DNA of 64,000 bases from Ascarosepion bandense. Taxonomy: Eukaryota; Mollusca; Cephalopoda; Sepiida; Sepiidae. Location of the stretch: contig JBBBDQ010001157.1 of assembly GCA_037127315.1 (NCBI GenBank), positions 62,001 to 126,000 of the forward strand. Reading direction: 5' to 3'. The position numbers and the translations under genes are program-made. The number at the start of each line of letters is the position of its first letter. The stretch's first letter is position 1. Shown one piece after another: positions 11,906 through 23,504 of this stretch. A model generated the notes under the pieces. That model was not told the DNA's origin. It saw only the letters and a program-made list of their open reading frames with translations, and ran no database searches.

Positions 11906-11957
<52 letters not shown>
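11906..11957. repeat. (TA)n microsatellite
   Basis: About 26 uninterrupted units. Confidence 0.95.
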
Positions 11958-11960
<3 letters not shown>

Positions 11961-12400
11961 ATAGAGTTGGTATGGATGAAATAAAATTCCAATATCCCCC
12001 AAACAAAAACAAAAAAGCAAAAACAAAAACAAACCCTGTTCTTAAAAGAGTGCTGAATACCAAATAGAGAAAATAATATTAACTTAGAATTTATAACATA
12101 GATATGTTATAACATCTATACAAAGTAGATATTTTGTTCCAAGACTTCTCGTCACTTGACAAGACACAAGAAGTGTTTAAACATGATAGCTACTTTGCAC
12201 TCTTGTTATAACATACTTATGTTATAAATATTAAACCAAAAAATTATATAATCTATCTATCTATTTATCTATCTATGTAAATCATTTTCATATAGAGTGT
12301 ATCTGGAAAGGAAAAAATAAAAAGAGACAAGAAGAAAACTCTCTCAGATTACGAAATGCGTAGGCTAAGAAAGCTTTTTCTTCTTGTCTCTTGTTATTCC

Positions 12401-12401
<1 letters not shown>

Positions 12402-12475
<74 letters not shown>
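12402..12475. repeat. (TA)n(TG)n compound microsatellite
   Basis: About 11 TA units are followed by about 25 TG units, directly before the left arm of an inverted repeat. Confidence 0.95.
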
Positions 12476-12478
<3 letters not shown>

Positions 12479-12499
12479 TTTGCGTGCGTGTGTTATTTA

Positions 12500-13290
12500 A
12501 ATTGGATATTGTAATCCTGATAAAGTTTCAAAATTTGATACATCAAAATGTCGCTTAAAAAGATAGGAAAGATTTAATCAAGTAGATTATGCGTTTCGCC
12601 AATATAAGGCTTCATCAGAAAGAAAAGAGATAAAAAGTATGTATATGTGTATTCGTCGATGTTTAAATAAAAAAATAAAATCTACTACTTTTTGCTCAAG
12701 CTGGGGTTTTCCCTTGAAAAATGATTGAAAAAGAATAACTTTCAAAAAAGACGTTAATACATTTCTTAGGTCAAGTCGAAAGATTTTTATTTATCTCAGC
12801 TTTTTTCGGATTGAATTTAAATTCTCGTTTTCATTATTGGAATGGATCGAAAGTTAGAAAGTTCTAGATGTAATAGCTTTACACATCTCTTTCCGAAACT
12901 AATCAAAAGGTTGAGCCTTATGTAATCCTTTATGGATCGAAAGTAATATATTTGTTTGTATTTTATCCATACGCTTTTCCGTATCAGCAATGATATTGAA
13001 ATCCCCACAAAGTTTCAAAACTTGATACATGGAAATTTCGCATGAAAAGAGAGAAGGGAAATGTATTTACGACTGTTTTGAATATTATTCTTTTCAAATT
13101 TTTTTTCACGGGAAACGCTAACTTAATCAAAAGTAATACATTTCCTGTTTTATTTAGACATCCACGAATGCACACATACATATTTTCATCTTTTTCGTTT
13201 AAGTCTGATGAAGCCTTAAATTGTTGAAATGCATTATCTATTTGATCAAATCTGTCCTCTTTTCATGCGATATTTTCATTACAGCAGGCT
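12500..13290. repeat. Large imperfect inverted repeat (fold-back), ~230-bp arms
   Basis: The sequence at 12550-12775 is repeated in reverse complement at 13040-13285. Shared landmarks are AAGGCTTCATCAGA, ATGTTTAAATAAA-like and TTCCCxTGAAAAA-like blocks. The ~260-bp centre is unique. Each half also carries AAAGTTTCAAAAxTTGATACAT in direct orientation. The arms include a CTGATGAAGCC...GAAA motif like the ends of Penelope-like elements. There is no coding content. Confidence 0.72.
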
Positions 13291-13438
13291 GTTTCCAAAT
13301 TTCTAGCGGAGTGAAATTGTGTCAATGGTGTTATTTTTCTTACAGACAGTGCACAACTAAATCTGTTCAGTTCAAAGAAACAGTCAACGTGCATGAATGA
13401 AATTAAAAATATAAAATAGGAACAATTTACTCATCGTA

Positions 13439-13440
<2 letters not shown>

Positions 13441-13482
<42 letters not shown>
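13441..13482. repeat. (TA)n microsatellite
   Basis: About 21 units. Confidence 0.95.
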
Positions 13483-13487
<5 letters not shown>

Positions 13488-13602
13488 GTTATAGTTATTA
13501 TTATTGTTATAATAATAGCATACTGCAACACAACATATATTAAATTTCAGTGTTCAATACACCATCATCAAATAGTGAAATGTGGTTCATTTACTTAGTC
13601 AT

Positions 13603-13604
<2 letters not shown>

Positions 13605-13642
<38 letters not shown>
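13605..13642. repeat. (TA)n microsatellite
   Basis: About 19 units. Confidence 0.95.
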
Positions 13643-13644
<2 letters not shown>

Positions 13645-14047
13645 ATAAGAAAATTTAAAATAACAAAATTAAACTTAAAAACAAAAGTAAATAACACCAT
13701 ATTAGATGATTGTAGTATGGTTATTATATTATAAAAGAATATTAGGTGTAGACTAATGAATACTGGGGCAAAGTGTAGCGTTGTATACTCGACAGGAAGT
13801 GTCATTTGTTTAAATAAGAATGGAACAAAATTGTAGCTAATGTATTATTTTTAGTTGCGGCGAGATAAATAATAAAAAGTAAAACATTAGTCTTAAAGAG
13901 TTTTGTTAATATAAAAATAAATTTAAAAAAGAGACGTAAGGCCATAAAGATAAATTTTAAAAGCAGCGTTACTAGATTTTTAATGTAAAGGGGATAGATA
14001 TCCTCAGAATTTATCCCTCACCTGGAATAGAAGGACATGAACGATAG
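13643..14047. other. No recognised gene
   Basis: AT-rich spacer before the RTE endonuclease piece. Confidence 0.45.
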
Positions 14048-14858
14048 GTGTCACCGGACCGTTATATTGCGACCGTTTGCAACAAGCAAAAAATAACTGT
14101 TTGGAGGTGGAATGTCAGAACCATGAATTACAGTAGACAGCTAGAAAACGTGAAGCAGGAGATGACCAGATTACACATAAACATTTTAGTCATATGTGAA
14201 ACAAGGTGGCCAAATGATGTAGACCTCATTAGTGAAGATTACAGAATTATATACGCAGGAGGTGAAAATAATAAAAAAGGAGTCGGCATTATACTCGATA
14301 AAGACACAGAAATGCGTTATGGGATATTGCCAGATATCTGATAGAATTCTAGTAGTTAAAATGAAAGGGTGGCCTCTCAGTATATCTGTAATAATGGTAT
14401 ATGCATTGACAACACAAAGTACAGAAGAGGAAATCGAGTAATTCTACTCTATGCTCGATTATTCCAAGGCACAGTGCAAATCACAAGACAACAGAATCAT
14501 CATGGGAGATCCTAATGCGAAAGTCGGCCAAGGTAGTGACGGTGGAACGGTCGGCAATTTCGGACTAGGACAACGCAATGGCCATGGAGAGTGATGAGTC
14601 CAATGGTGCACAGCGAATGATCAGATAACTAACACCTGATTCCAAGAGCACCTAATAAGACTATGGGCATGGAAAAGTCCAGGAGGAAAAATTAAGAACC
14701 AAATTGATTATATTACTATCAACAAGAGATTCAGAAACGAAGTTCTTCACTGTAAAGCCTACCCAGGTGATGACTGCGGAAGTGACTACATACAAGTTTT
14801 ATGCAAAGTAAGGATAAAACTAAGGGGATTCAACAGCCCAAAGACTGTAGTACAATAG
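14048..14858 (+). pseudogene. RTE LINE apurinic-type endonuclease domain, broken
   Basis: The reading starts VWRWNVRTMNYSRQLENVKQ, the typical beginning of RTE endonucleases. ILVICETRWPN follows (catalytic Glu). After a frameshift near 14345 it reads RIIMGDPNAKVGQGS with NFGLGQRNGHGE, the Asp-Asn block of the active site, where MGDFNAKVG would be expected. In-frame stops break it again. It ends close to 14858, where T LINE sequence takes over, so its own reverse transcriptase is not attached. The protein would nick target DNA in an intact element. Confidence 0.8.
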
Positions 14859-16905
14859 ACTCGTGAATGACCCTAACTTGCAGGAAATGTATATGAACAG
14901 TGTGAACCGGTTTACCAAGGAGCCTGTTCTCCGTGATGAGGAGTTTCGCAGCTATTTGGCTGACATTCCCCGGCTTTTTCCGGCTAATGCAGCTAGCTGC
15001 AAGGTAGAGATTACGGAGGAGAAAGTCTACGCAGCATTGAAGAAGGTCGGCAGTGGCAAGTCGCCATGTTTGGATGGTTTGCCCTATGAATTGTACCTGA
15101 GGCTGTCGCACATTTTTGTCCCGATCTTGACTGTCGTGTTCAACAACTGTTTCTGGCGGGGGTCAATCGCCAACCGGTTCACTAGGGGTGTGGTCACGCT
15201 GTTGAGAAAAGGCAAAAATGTTGGCAGGGAACTAGATGATTACAGGCCCATAACTCTGCTAAATACACAGTTAAAGATTTTGGCCAAGATCCTGACGAAT
15301 CGTTTGCAGCTAGTTGCCGAGTCTCTGTTGGGACCTGAACAGACTTGTGCTGTGAGGGGACGAACAATTCAGAGCAACCTGCATTTGATCCGCACGATCC
15401 TAGAGTGTGTAAAAGACGACGATGAAGCCGCGCTGATCAATTTAGATCAATCCAAGGCATTTGATAGGGTTGACCATGGCTACCTGGCGGCTATCCTGCA
15501 GACCGCCGGTTTCGCACCCGACTTCTGCCGCTGGATTAGTCTCCTGTATCAATCCCTCACGGCTGTGGTACAGGTGAACGGAAAATTGTCAAGCGCTTTT
15601 GCACTGTCTAGGTCGGTCCGACAGAGTTGTCCACTGTCGTCCTTACTTTATGTTTTGGCGTTGGAACCCCTCCTTCGCCGGCTAAGTGACACGACGTGCA
15701 GTCCGGCACTACGTGGAATCGCTGTCCCTGGTGGAATTCGAGCCAGGGTTTCGGCGTACGCCAATGACGTCACTACTTTCGTGTCCTCCCGGAGTGACAT
15801 TAAGGTGGTACAGAAGCCGCCTGAACGGCACGAACAGGTGAAAGGGGCCAAGATTAACCGCGACAAGTCTTCCGGCTTGCGGTTAGGTGTCTGGAAGGGT
15901 GCTACCCTCTCGGGGCCCTTCGACTGGTCTGATGTACAGGCAAAGGTCGGCGCGTCGGTCGTTGAAGAAATTTGTCCTGAAAGGGTTTGGCTAAGGCGTG
16001 TGTTACATACGTCTTTCCCATTATCCTTTACCGGCTGTCTGTACTACCACTTTTTGAACGGCGTGAGAAGGCGATCGAGCGTTTGCTATTCTCCCTTCTG
16101 TAGAGAGGACGCAAACATCATGTCGACAAATGTGTCTGTTACCAACGTCCGTCTCATGGGGTCTGGGAAAGCCGCACTTAGCGAGTCACAAGCTTGCTTC
16201 AAGGGTGGTTTTTCTCAGACTTGCGTTATTGGAAGACTCGTTGCTAACGGGGATAGTGAGGGACATGTTCCCTAGCCTTACTATCACTCCCCCGGTCTCG
16301 AAGCGGTGCCGTAAGCCTGGGGGCGATCGAGTTTTCTCCTCAAATGTCAGTCAGCCTTGAGGGCCATTCCTCGGTCCAGTGACCTTTCTCGACTAGGAAA
16401 GTCTTCTAGCAGGCGGGTGTCGCAAAGGATACACTACGCAAAGTGCTCAGCATGTTGGACGATGAGTATCGCGCTTATTGGTCTTATTGCTCCAGGTTCG
16501 AATTATCTCAGCAAATCTGAGTTTTCTCTGATTTGGCGATTAGCTCGGAATCGGTTGTCTCTCAAATGACGTGACCTTTATATGGGGCCTGGCGGATTTG
16601 CCAGGCTGTGAAAGCTGTGACCTTGGTTTAAAGGAGACGTCTGCGCACGCCTTCTACCATTGTTCGCGGGTTCACCATCTATGGAACCGTGTCGACTAGT
16701 TGACTGCACGTATTGCGCTGCTTGAGCTCGTGCTCATTGATCGTGCATACGCCTATGACAATGTGTCGGCCCCGTTTTCGGGAGTGAAGTGAATGGTATT
16801 TCTGTCGCTGCTGGCCACGGCTCGAATGGTGATATGGACGACGCGACTGGAGGAAATCATGCGTGGTGGCCGACTTTCACAGCAGGATCTGATCCGATAT
16901 ATATA
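14859..16905 (+). mobile_element. T LINE (L1/Tx1-like), 5'-truncated copy
   Basis: This contains the RT frame at 14863-16275 and a decayed region after it. Near 16607-16670 a shifted frame reads CESCDLGLKETSAHAFYHCS, the C-x2-C-x10-H-x4-C zinc-binding knuckle usual near the end of such proteins. GC content is higher than its surroundings. It lies between an RTE endonuclease and a minus-strand J copy. Confidence 0.8.
14863..16275 (+). pseudogene. T LINE reverse transcriptase, mutated active site
   Basis: The long open frame begins inside the element, so the annotated Met is probably not the original start. It has GKSPCLDGLPYELY, DDYRPITLLNTQLKILAK and AALINLDQSKAFDRVDH (motif A). Then come SVRQSCPLSSLLYVLALEPL (motif B, where VRQGCPLS is expected) and VSAYANDVTTF (motif C). 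Motif C should read YADD, so the first of the two catalytic Asp residues is replaced by Asn. The tail after about residue 360 goes out of phase with related sequence. Similarity in style is to L1/Tx1-group LINEs; the exact clade is uncertain. The frame is long but the enzyme is predicted to be dead. Confidence 0.83.
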
Positions 16906-19900
16906 TATTTTTTAATCATTTCATCCCGAGCAAGGCAGAAATGCCACTAATGAACGGGTGGCTACATAACTGTAAAAAGATTAATTAGAAAAGAGTGAGG
17001 AGTACAAACTAGTTAGAAAGGAGCAATAGAAAGCTGAGAATGCAGGTGTGATGACAGATACATAGATGGAGAGAAAGGGAAGGATATACGGGGGTGGGGA
17101 GAGAGCTAGAGTCCAGTGGTTAATAGATGAGTATTGACATTGCATTTAAATTTCTGGAGGTTGTAGCTGTCAGGAAAGCAAGAATATGGGAGCGCGTTTC
17201 ACAGGCGGGAAGTGCGAGAGAAGAAGCTGCAGGGGTAGAATTGTCGTCTGCATTTGGCTAACCTGACTGTGAATGGGTGGGACCCAGTTGCCAGTCTGGT
17301 TGCACGAGTAAACACCTGTTGAGGAGGCACCAGTGACTTAAGTTTGTCCGAGCAGAAGCCATGAAAGTATTTATAGAACAGACAAAGGGAGGCCACATTT
17401 CGACGGTGGGGAAGTGGCTGCAGTCGAGCCGCCAGATCAGTACCTATCACATTACAGACTCTCCTTTGGAGCCTGTCAAGAACACTGAGGAGAACGGCAG
17501 GGGCACCTGACCATAAATGGCAGCAGTACTCCATGCACGGATGGATGGTTGACTTGTATATATGCAGAATAGATTCAAGTGGAAAAAAACATCCTGGATC
17601 GACATAGTGACCCAACCTTCTTAGCAGTAGATTTAGCTATGTATTCAATATAGTGGTTCCATTTGAGGTCTGAGGAGAGGGTAAGGCCGAGGAGGCGTAG
17701 TGTGTTGCTCTCAGGGAGAATCGCTTGGTCTATGCTTATGGGAGGCAGGAGATGTTGCCTGTGATGGTTGCCAGACAACAGCTTGGTCTTAGATGAATTG
17801 AAGTTGACAAACCACTTCTTGTTCCAATTCACCACAGAGTCTAGATCCCGTTCAAGGTCATCAGCGAGATTATGTTTGTCCGACACGACAGGTTTCTTAC
17901 TGGTGCGGGAGTATATTGTGGTGTCGTCTGCGTAGATGCCTACTTGGGAACTGATCTCATCTGGGAGGTCGTTGATGAAAATAAGGAAGAGTGTCGGGCC
18001 CATGATAGAGCTCTGGGGGACACCAGCATTCGTGATGTAGGAGGAAGAGGTATGCCCATTCAAAACGGTTATTTAAGAAAGATTGGATTATGTCAAGACA
18101 GTAACCCCGTAGCTTGCATAGGAGGCCAGAGTGCCAAACCCTGTCAAAAGCCTTGGAGATGTTCAGAGCAACCGCGCGAGCCTCGTCAGACTCATCAAGG
18201 GCCTGGAGCATGTTACGGTTGTTAGCAAGTCAGCCGTGGACCTGGCAAAGCGGACCCCATATTGCCTGTCAGAAAAGAGATTGTGGGCAGTAAGATGTTG
18301 AACTATTTCAGCATTGATTATGGCTTCGAATACTTTCCCGAATATCGGTAGAAGTCTGATAGGACGATAGTTGGATGGATCCGAGGGTTCACCACAATTC
18401 TTAAATACAGGAACGACTGAAGAGAACTTCCAGCATGCAGGAAAGCAGGAAGCAGAAAGGCAGTAGTTAAACAGTTTAGAGATGACAGGGTAAAGTTCAG
18501 GAGCACACCTCTTAAGGACTATCACCTGGATTCCATCGTCTCCACTCGCCTTATGGGGTCGAGTTTTGAAATTACTCGGGATACTACTGTCGGGGTAATA
18601 TATACATCGTGCAGTTTGGCCTCAGTTCTAATAGGGAAGTCGGGTGGGTGTACTCCAGATGAGTCAAATGTGGAGTTGGATGAGAATCTGCGGGCAAAGC
18701 ACTCAGCTTTGTCCACAGATGACGTGAGAACCTCAAATTCATGGATTAAAGGAGGTATTGAGGATTTGCTATTGTTCAGCACTCGTTTGCAAATCCTTCA
18801 ATAGTCCTTGGAGCCGAACTTGTGGTCAACTATGCGCTGTCGCATTCTCTCAGCATACAACCGTTTGGCGTCATTTAGGGTTCTCTTGTACTCATTGCGA
18901 GCAGACGTGAACAGGCGCCTATTGTGATCAGGAATAGACGGAAGTAATGGTTTCTGTGGGCAATAGCAGCTGAGCAGGCAGGAGAGAACCACGGAGAGGA
19001 ATGAGGTTTTAGGCAATACTTCCTGGTGGGTATGAAGGCATCAATGCCAGCTTTCACCCATGACGAGACCTCAGAGGCACAGTCATCAGCTGATAGATCG
19101 AACACTTTTTCCCAAGGGACGTCGCAGAGGAAATCGCGAAAGGCATCCCAGTCAGCTTTTTGGTATAGGTAGGAGGTTCTATAGGTAGGGGGCTCCCGGG
19201 GGGAGAGAGAGTAAAAGAAATACTGAGAGAGACTACAGCGTGGTCGGAGTTGCCGAGAGGGCAAAGCTGCGAGACTTGACAGGCGTCAGGCGCAGAGGTG
19301 AAACATATATCTAGTAGTGAGGAATGACCCGAGGGAGTGCTTCGGAAGCGAGTGGGGAAGTCCACCGCTTGCGTAAGGGATTGGGAAATAGCGAAGTTCA
19401 TGGCGTGAATGCCCGCTGGATCAATAACAGCGTTTTCAAGCCACTCAGAGTGATTGGCATTGAGGTCTCCGAATACAAATATGTGGGCGAATGGGTGATA
19501 GGAAATAGCCTTATCTATGTTGTCAGCAATGCTATCTAGTAGGGAGCAGTCAGGAGAGGAGGGAGAACGGTAAAGAAAGAATAGGTAACTAACCGAGCTA
19601 AGGAGAGACAGGCGGAGACATATGTATTGGTGGTCAGTAGATTCGAGTGGAGTTAGCTATGGGGAGGTGTTCGCTGACGTAGACACCCAGCCCATGCATG
19701 TGGACAGTGGAACCCTTCCTTAAGAGGGGAAGATAACCAGGGATGGAGAGGTCAGAGGAGGGAATAGCTGAGTTGAGGTTAGTTTCGCAGAACGCAAGGA
19801 TGTCAGGGGACTTTTCATGCAGGAATGCTTCTACACTCGGAAAGTTAGTACGGATGACACGGATAATAGTGAAAGAAAGGTTAATGGGTTTAGGTGGTTT

Positions 19901-20426
19901 GATTTTAACTGGTTTAGGGTCGTTTCTGATTTGTTTCGTCATATGTTTTTGTTTACAGAAAGGGACCTAGAGTAGAGGATACAGGCGGTAATTATCCACG
20001 ATCTGTGCTGGGAGGGAAACTGGCTAGAGCTGCAACAAGGTGTGACCTCAGGGTTGCCCACCGAAAGCGCTTGCAGGGACACCTATCCATGCGCGACATG
20101 GCACTACAAGAACCCCGATATTATACAACTGTTGATCAGAGCAGCCGCTCTTGACGCTACGCAAGAGTCAGGGCTCCTAACTACCAGTCGGAAGCATCAA
20201 CCAGGAAACTGCCAACCCGGTACCCTGACAGTGATGAGCCGTTGCCACCAACCGGCCAGATCGCGGGAAAATCACGGAAGTACCAATACCAAGGTCTGAA
20301 GAGAGAGAGAAGAGAAAGTCGGAAACCACATCCTAAACAGGAAACAAGGGGCAAGCCTCTACTTCAGTTCAATAGACGTGGGAGGAGTATGGACCGGGCG
20401 ATAGTGTGATCTATCTACTCTTATTT
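16906..20426 (-). mobile_element. J LINE, near full-length copy 2 (~3.5 kb)
   Basis: This is the only copy here holding all regions. A GC-rich 5' UTR lies at about 19943-20426 and is followed by endonuclease, linker, reverse transcriptase and the conserved 3' tail (minus-strand CTCGGGATGAAATGATTAA at about 16910). The start of the 5' UTR (GAGTAGATAGATCACACTAT and onward to GTTTAGGATGTGGTTTCC) matches the units repeated three times at 53.26-53.68 kb. That identifies those units as the J promoter/5' UTR. Many frameshifts and stops make it inactive. Confidence 0.88.
17106..19942 (-). pseudogene. J LINE endonuclease-reverse transcriptase polyprotein, multiply broken
   Basis: A Met at 19942 begins MTKQIRNDPKPVKIKPPKP, then SPDILAFCETNLNS (endonuclease catalytic Glu block). 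Downstream frames give SLLDICFTSAPDA and LGNSDHAVVSLSI (terminal SDH motif of the endonuclease). The linker KRLYAERMRQRIVDHKFGSK is followed by RT pieces: SNYRPIRLLPIFGKVFEAII, VALNISKAFDRVWH (motif A, with Asp changed to Asn), GVPQSSIMGPTLFLIFINDL (motif B) and YADDTTIYSR (motif C). The C-terminal part has a TGG-to-TGA stop near 17199. The natural end is a TAG at 17106-17108. The order of domains is intact but the frame changes at least six times. Confidence 0.85.
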
Positions 20427-20469
20427 AAAAAAAATTCCAAGAGTGGTGAGTTAACTAAGTTTTAAGTTA

Positions 20470-20603
20470 GTTAAGCCCAAATGGCGCATAAACGCCCAAA
20501 AAGATTAGTAAAAAACTACATAAATAAGAAACGATTACACATACCACAGAAGTTAACCCAAGAAATTTGAATTAAGAAATTTATATCTTCAACTCTTTTC
20601 TTT
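20470..20603 (+). repeat. Direct repeat, copy 1 of 2 (~125 bp)
   Basis: The segment GATTAGTAAAAAACTACATA through TTTATATCTTCAACTC is nearly identical to the one at 21138-21263. A SINE-A and an (AAAT)n tract lie between the two copies. Its identity is unknown. Confidence 0.8.
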
Positions 20604-20676
20604 TCCCGAAAATATAGATCTGGCTAAGCTGCCTGTCCGTGTACAAAGCAAACGAACGAATTTGAATTTGAAGAAC

Positions 20677-20985
20677 AGTTAGTCAGTTAACAGCCATACG
20701 TGATACACGCTTGGGCGATCATATTTCGAAAGAGACATGACTGACTGGGCAGAAGATTATCCCGCAGTAGGTTGCCATTGCTTTCTGCGGTAGACTGGTT
20801 GCCGACCAAGGCTATAGAACCCAATCCGTCCTGTTATTTAACCCATAACTGGAAGGAAGAGGCGGATTAATACCTTTCCCAAGGGTATTTGTGCGCAAGT
20901 GAATCCAATGAATTCGGCTGGAATTCGAACTCGGCTCCCCGATTTCTCGTTCCGAGCCGATATCCAATGCACCACAGCGCACATC
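20677..20985 (-). repeat. SINE-A, copy 2
   Basis: Full-length and well conserved. The tRNA-like head lies at the right end (minus-strand TGCGCTGTGGTGCATTGG; box-B-like GAGTTCGAATTCC) and the ACTG-type tail at the left end. There is no 5S segment beside the head, in contrast to the copy at 55.4 kb. Confidence 0.9.
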
Positions 20986-21079
20986 CGTAGAGATTTCACA
21001 GGGTTGGGTGGTGGGGGAGGGTCGGTCAACTGTCCAGTAACGACCACTATCTTGTTAGGAATGGCTTCGCTTTACAGAA

Positions 21080-21080
<1 letters not shown>

Positions 21081-21110
<30 letters not shown>

Positions 21111-21111
21111 A
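21081..21111. repeat. (AAAT)n microsatellite
   Basis: About seven tetranucleotide units; could be the tail of an unrecognised retroelement. Confidence 0.9.
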
Positions 21112-21137
21112 GAGAACCTCAAAACAGTAAAGCTTAT

Positions 21138-21263
21138 TTTTCCCAAATAGAGCAGAAACGCTCAAAAGGATTAGTAAAAAAAATACATAAATAAGAAATG
21201 ATTACACATACCACAGAGGTTAACCCAGGAAATTTGAATTAAGAAATTTATATCTTCAACTCT
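21138..21263 (+). repeat. Direct repeat, copy 2 of 2 (~125 bp)
   Basis: It matches 20470-20603 with a few substitutions. Confidence 0.8.
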
Positions 21264-22413
21264 AGCTCAAAATTAAAATTAGATCGGATTGGAAACGGTT
21301 GACCTCGACAGGCTTTAGCGAAAGGTGAGTAAATGTGCGAGCCTGGTTCGCGTGAACGAGGCAAGCCTTGATTTTCTCTTTTAGATCTACTAGTCACATC
21401 GAGGTAGATTCCTTTGGAACCCTCCCCTGGTTAAGGTAGTTCCTTTTTGTGTACATAGTTAATGGGAATGAATGCAAATCCTAGCTTGTCCCTGGCATTG
21501 TCTTCTGTTATGATCCAAGTCGAGATTCCCAATTTCCCCAGTTTTTATTTTTGTCCCGTTTTATCTCGTCTGGGTCAGAATTATATTCTCCCCATCCATT
21601 TTATTTTCTCCTCTCCACTCCTTGTAGAAAGAGTGCGTCTTGATTTTTCTTATGGGCAGAATACAACGGCCTCTTTGTTTTGTGGATCGGTTGAGTCCAA
21701 CTAACTTCATGATTTCTGTTTGTATCTTTTGTTTTAAAAAAAATTGTTTTGGGAATTTATGTCATACTCCTCCCGATATATCATTTCATGATATATTTTT
21801 AAATATATTTTTGTATCTATTATTCACAATAAAATTTTTATGCTCATTTGGAGTATTTTAGGTCCCGGGTATGTTTAAGGTATTTTGGTGTCTGAAGGAT
21901 TGAATGATGATAGACACGTTCTTGTAAATTGTAAAATATGTTTCGGTCGTGAGTCGGATTAGCTAAGTATAGGATCGGTACTGAAGACCAACCTGAGATT
22001 TTTACCCCCCCCCCCCGCCCAAAAAATCGGCCTTGTGCCACAATTGTATTTATTACAATAAATAGAGGATACCAAAAGTGGCAGACATAGGAATGGTAAC
22101 AAATAGATAAAATTAAGAGCGCAGTTTGACTTTTTTCTAGAAGCAAACTCAAATCGATGTACATCTGAGACGGTCGGAAAGTATAACGGACGGAACTGTG
22201 TTACAAACAACGAAAACATCAGAAATGGCATGAATGTATTTATGCATCGTAAGTGTCACTGCATTTAAAATATAACGAAATACAATACCGAATAAATAAA
22301 ATTATCTAATAGATGTTAAAGATTATATTGATAACAATCTTCAACGAAACAAAAAGGAAACCTGATTTATATAAATTAAGAAATATAATTTACGATTCAT
22401 TGCTTACGTTTTT
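21264..22413. other. No recognised gene
   Basis: It contains an open frame at 21462-21704 with no identifiable domain, and a C homopolymer near 22007-22017. Confidence 0.45.
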
Positions 22414-22702
22414 GATCGGCTCAGAACGAGAAATCGGGGAGCCGAGTTCGAATTCCAGCTGAATTCATTGCATTCACTTACGCGCAAATACCCTTGGGAA
22501 AGGTGTTAATCCGTCTCTTCCTTCCAGTTATGGGTTAAATAACAGGACAGATTGGGTTCTATAGCCTTGGTCGGCAACCAGTCTACCGTAGAAAGCAATG
22601 GCAACCTACTGCGGGATAATCTTCTGCTCAGTCAGTCATGTCTCTTTCGAGACATGATCGCCCAAGCGTGTATCACGTATGGCACTTAACTGACTGACTG
22701 AT
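22414..22702 (+). repeat. SINE-A, copy 3 (head slightly truncated)
   Basis: It starts within the tRNA-like head (CGGCTCAGAACGAG), retains the box-B-like GAGTTCGAATTCC and the whole body, and ends in the (ACTG)n tail at about 22702. Confidence 0.9.
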
Positions 22703-22959
22703 CTAGTAAGTTGGAGACCGAAAAACAGAGGTGCAGCAACATGCTAAAATACTGAAACAAACACTTGTTTTGCACTCATCCAAATGTCCAATAACTGTTC
22801 AAATATTTATTAACGACTGCATAATAGTAACGCTAACAATTAAGACAAGAGTGAATAGAAATAGAAAAATATACTACAAAGATAGAACGAATACATCAAA
22901 GAAATGTTCAATAATAACGGAAGAGATAAGACAGCAATAAATAAATAAATCATTGTAAG

Positions 22960-23300
22960 TTCCGTAGTGTTCAAATCTGAGGTAAAATCAGCATTATCAA
23001 AGATGATCAGGAACAAAACAGCAGGAGCAAATTGGATTGTAATAGAATACTGTTAGCTTTGGACTATTCTGAGATCGATTAGCTTACTGCAATAATAAAT
23101 GAGATATATTATACCGGCGAAGGCGTCAGTACATCAATCTTCATAGCAATGCCAGGCGCAAATGAATGCAAACGCTATCAGACAATCAGCTTAATGAGTC
23201 TCATAACTAATCTTATTCTCGTGAATATAATTCGTAGAAGAATAAGGCCGCAAAAGGACAAGAACAGTATGGCTTTCTTTTAAGACACGGGTACAAGAAA
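22960..23300 (+). pseudogene. RTE LINE reverse transcriptase N-terminal fragment
   Basis: A broken translation gives SEVKSALSKMIRNKTAGANW, the block preceding RTE motif 1 (usually ..NKSAGPDG), then IINEIYYTGEGV and RYQTISLMSLITNLIL. It is strongly decayed and has no palm motifs A-C. Confidence 0.7.
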
Positions 23301-23504
23301 TGTCACTTTCATCGACCAAAGCCAGAGTAAAGTCCAACGAACTCGTCTTTCACGCTGTGCTCGTAAATCTTTACTCTCATTTTCCCACTCACTTTGTGTA
23401 CCTTTTCTATTTTCCCGCGCTTACATACTGACTTTTACTTGAATTAAGACATCTGAAAGGAGCATTCGTTTTATACAACTTTTCTGTATTTTTCTTCCTT
23501 CTTT

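Larger units (their letters stand above)
10641..12401. other. No gene recognised; pyrimidine-rich and AT-rich DNA with TA tracts
   Basis: There is a long T/C-rich stretch at about 11200-11400. Open frames at 11440-11890 on the minus strand have no recognisable domain. A GCTGAAGAAGCCGAAATGG motif near 11704 resembles the ends of Penelope-like repeats elsewhere in the window. Confidence 0.45.

Noticed and set aside
13207..13245. CTGATGAAGCC...GAAATGC in the fold-back arms as another hammerhead
   Set aside because: An extra A separates the core from stem II and stem II does not pair in the right arm; no stem I could be built. It resembles Penelope-end motifs instead.
17872..18225. A plus-strand open frame of 117 codons within the J copy
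   Set aside because: It is the antisense of the J reverse transcriptase and has no domain of its own.
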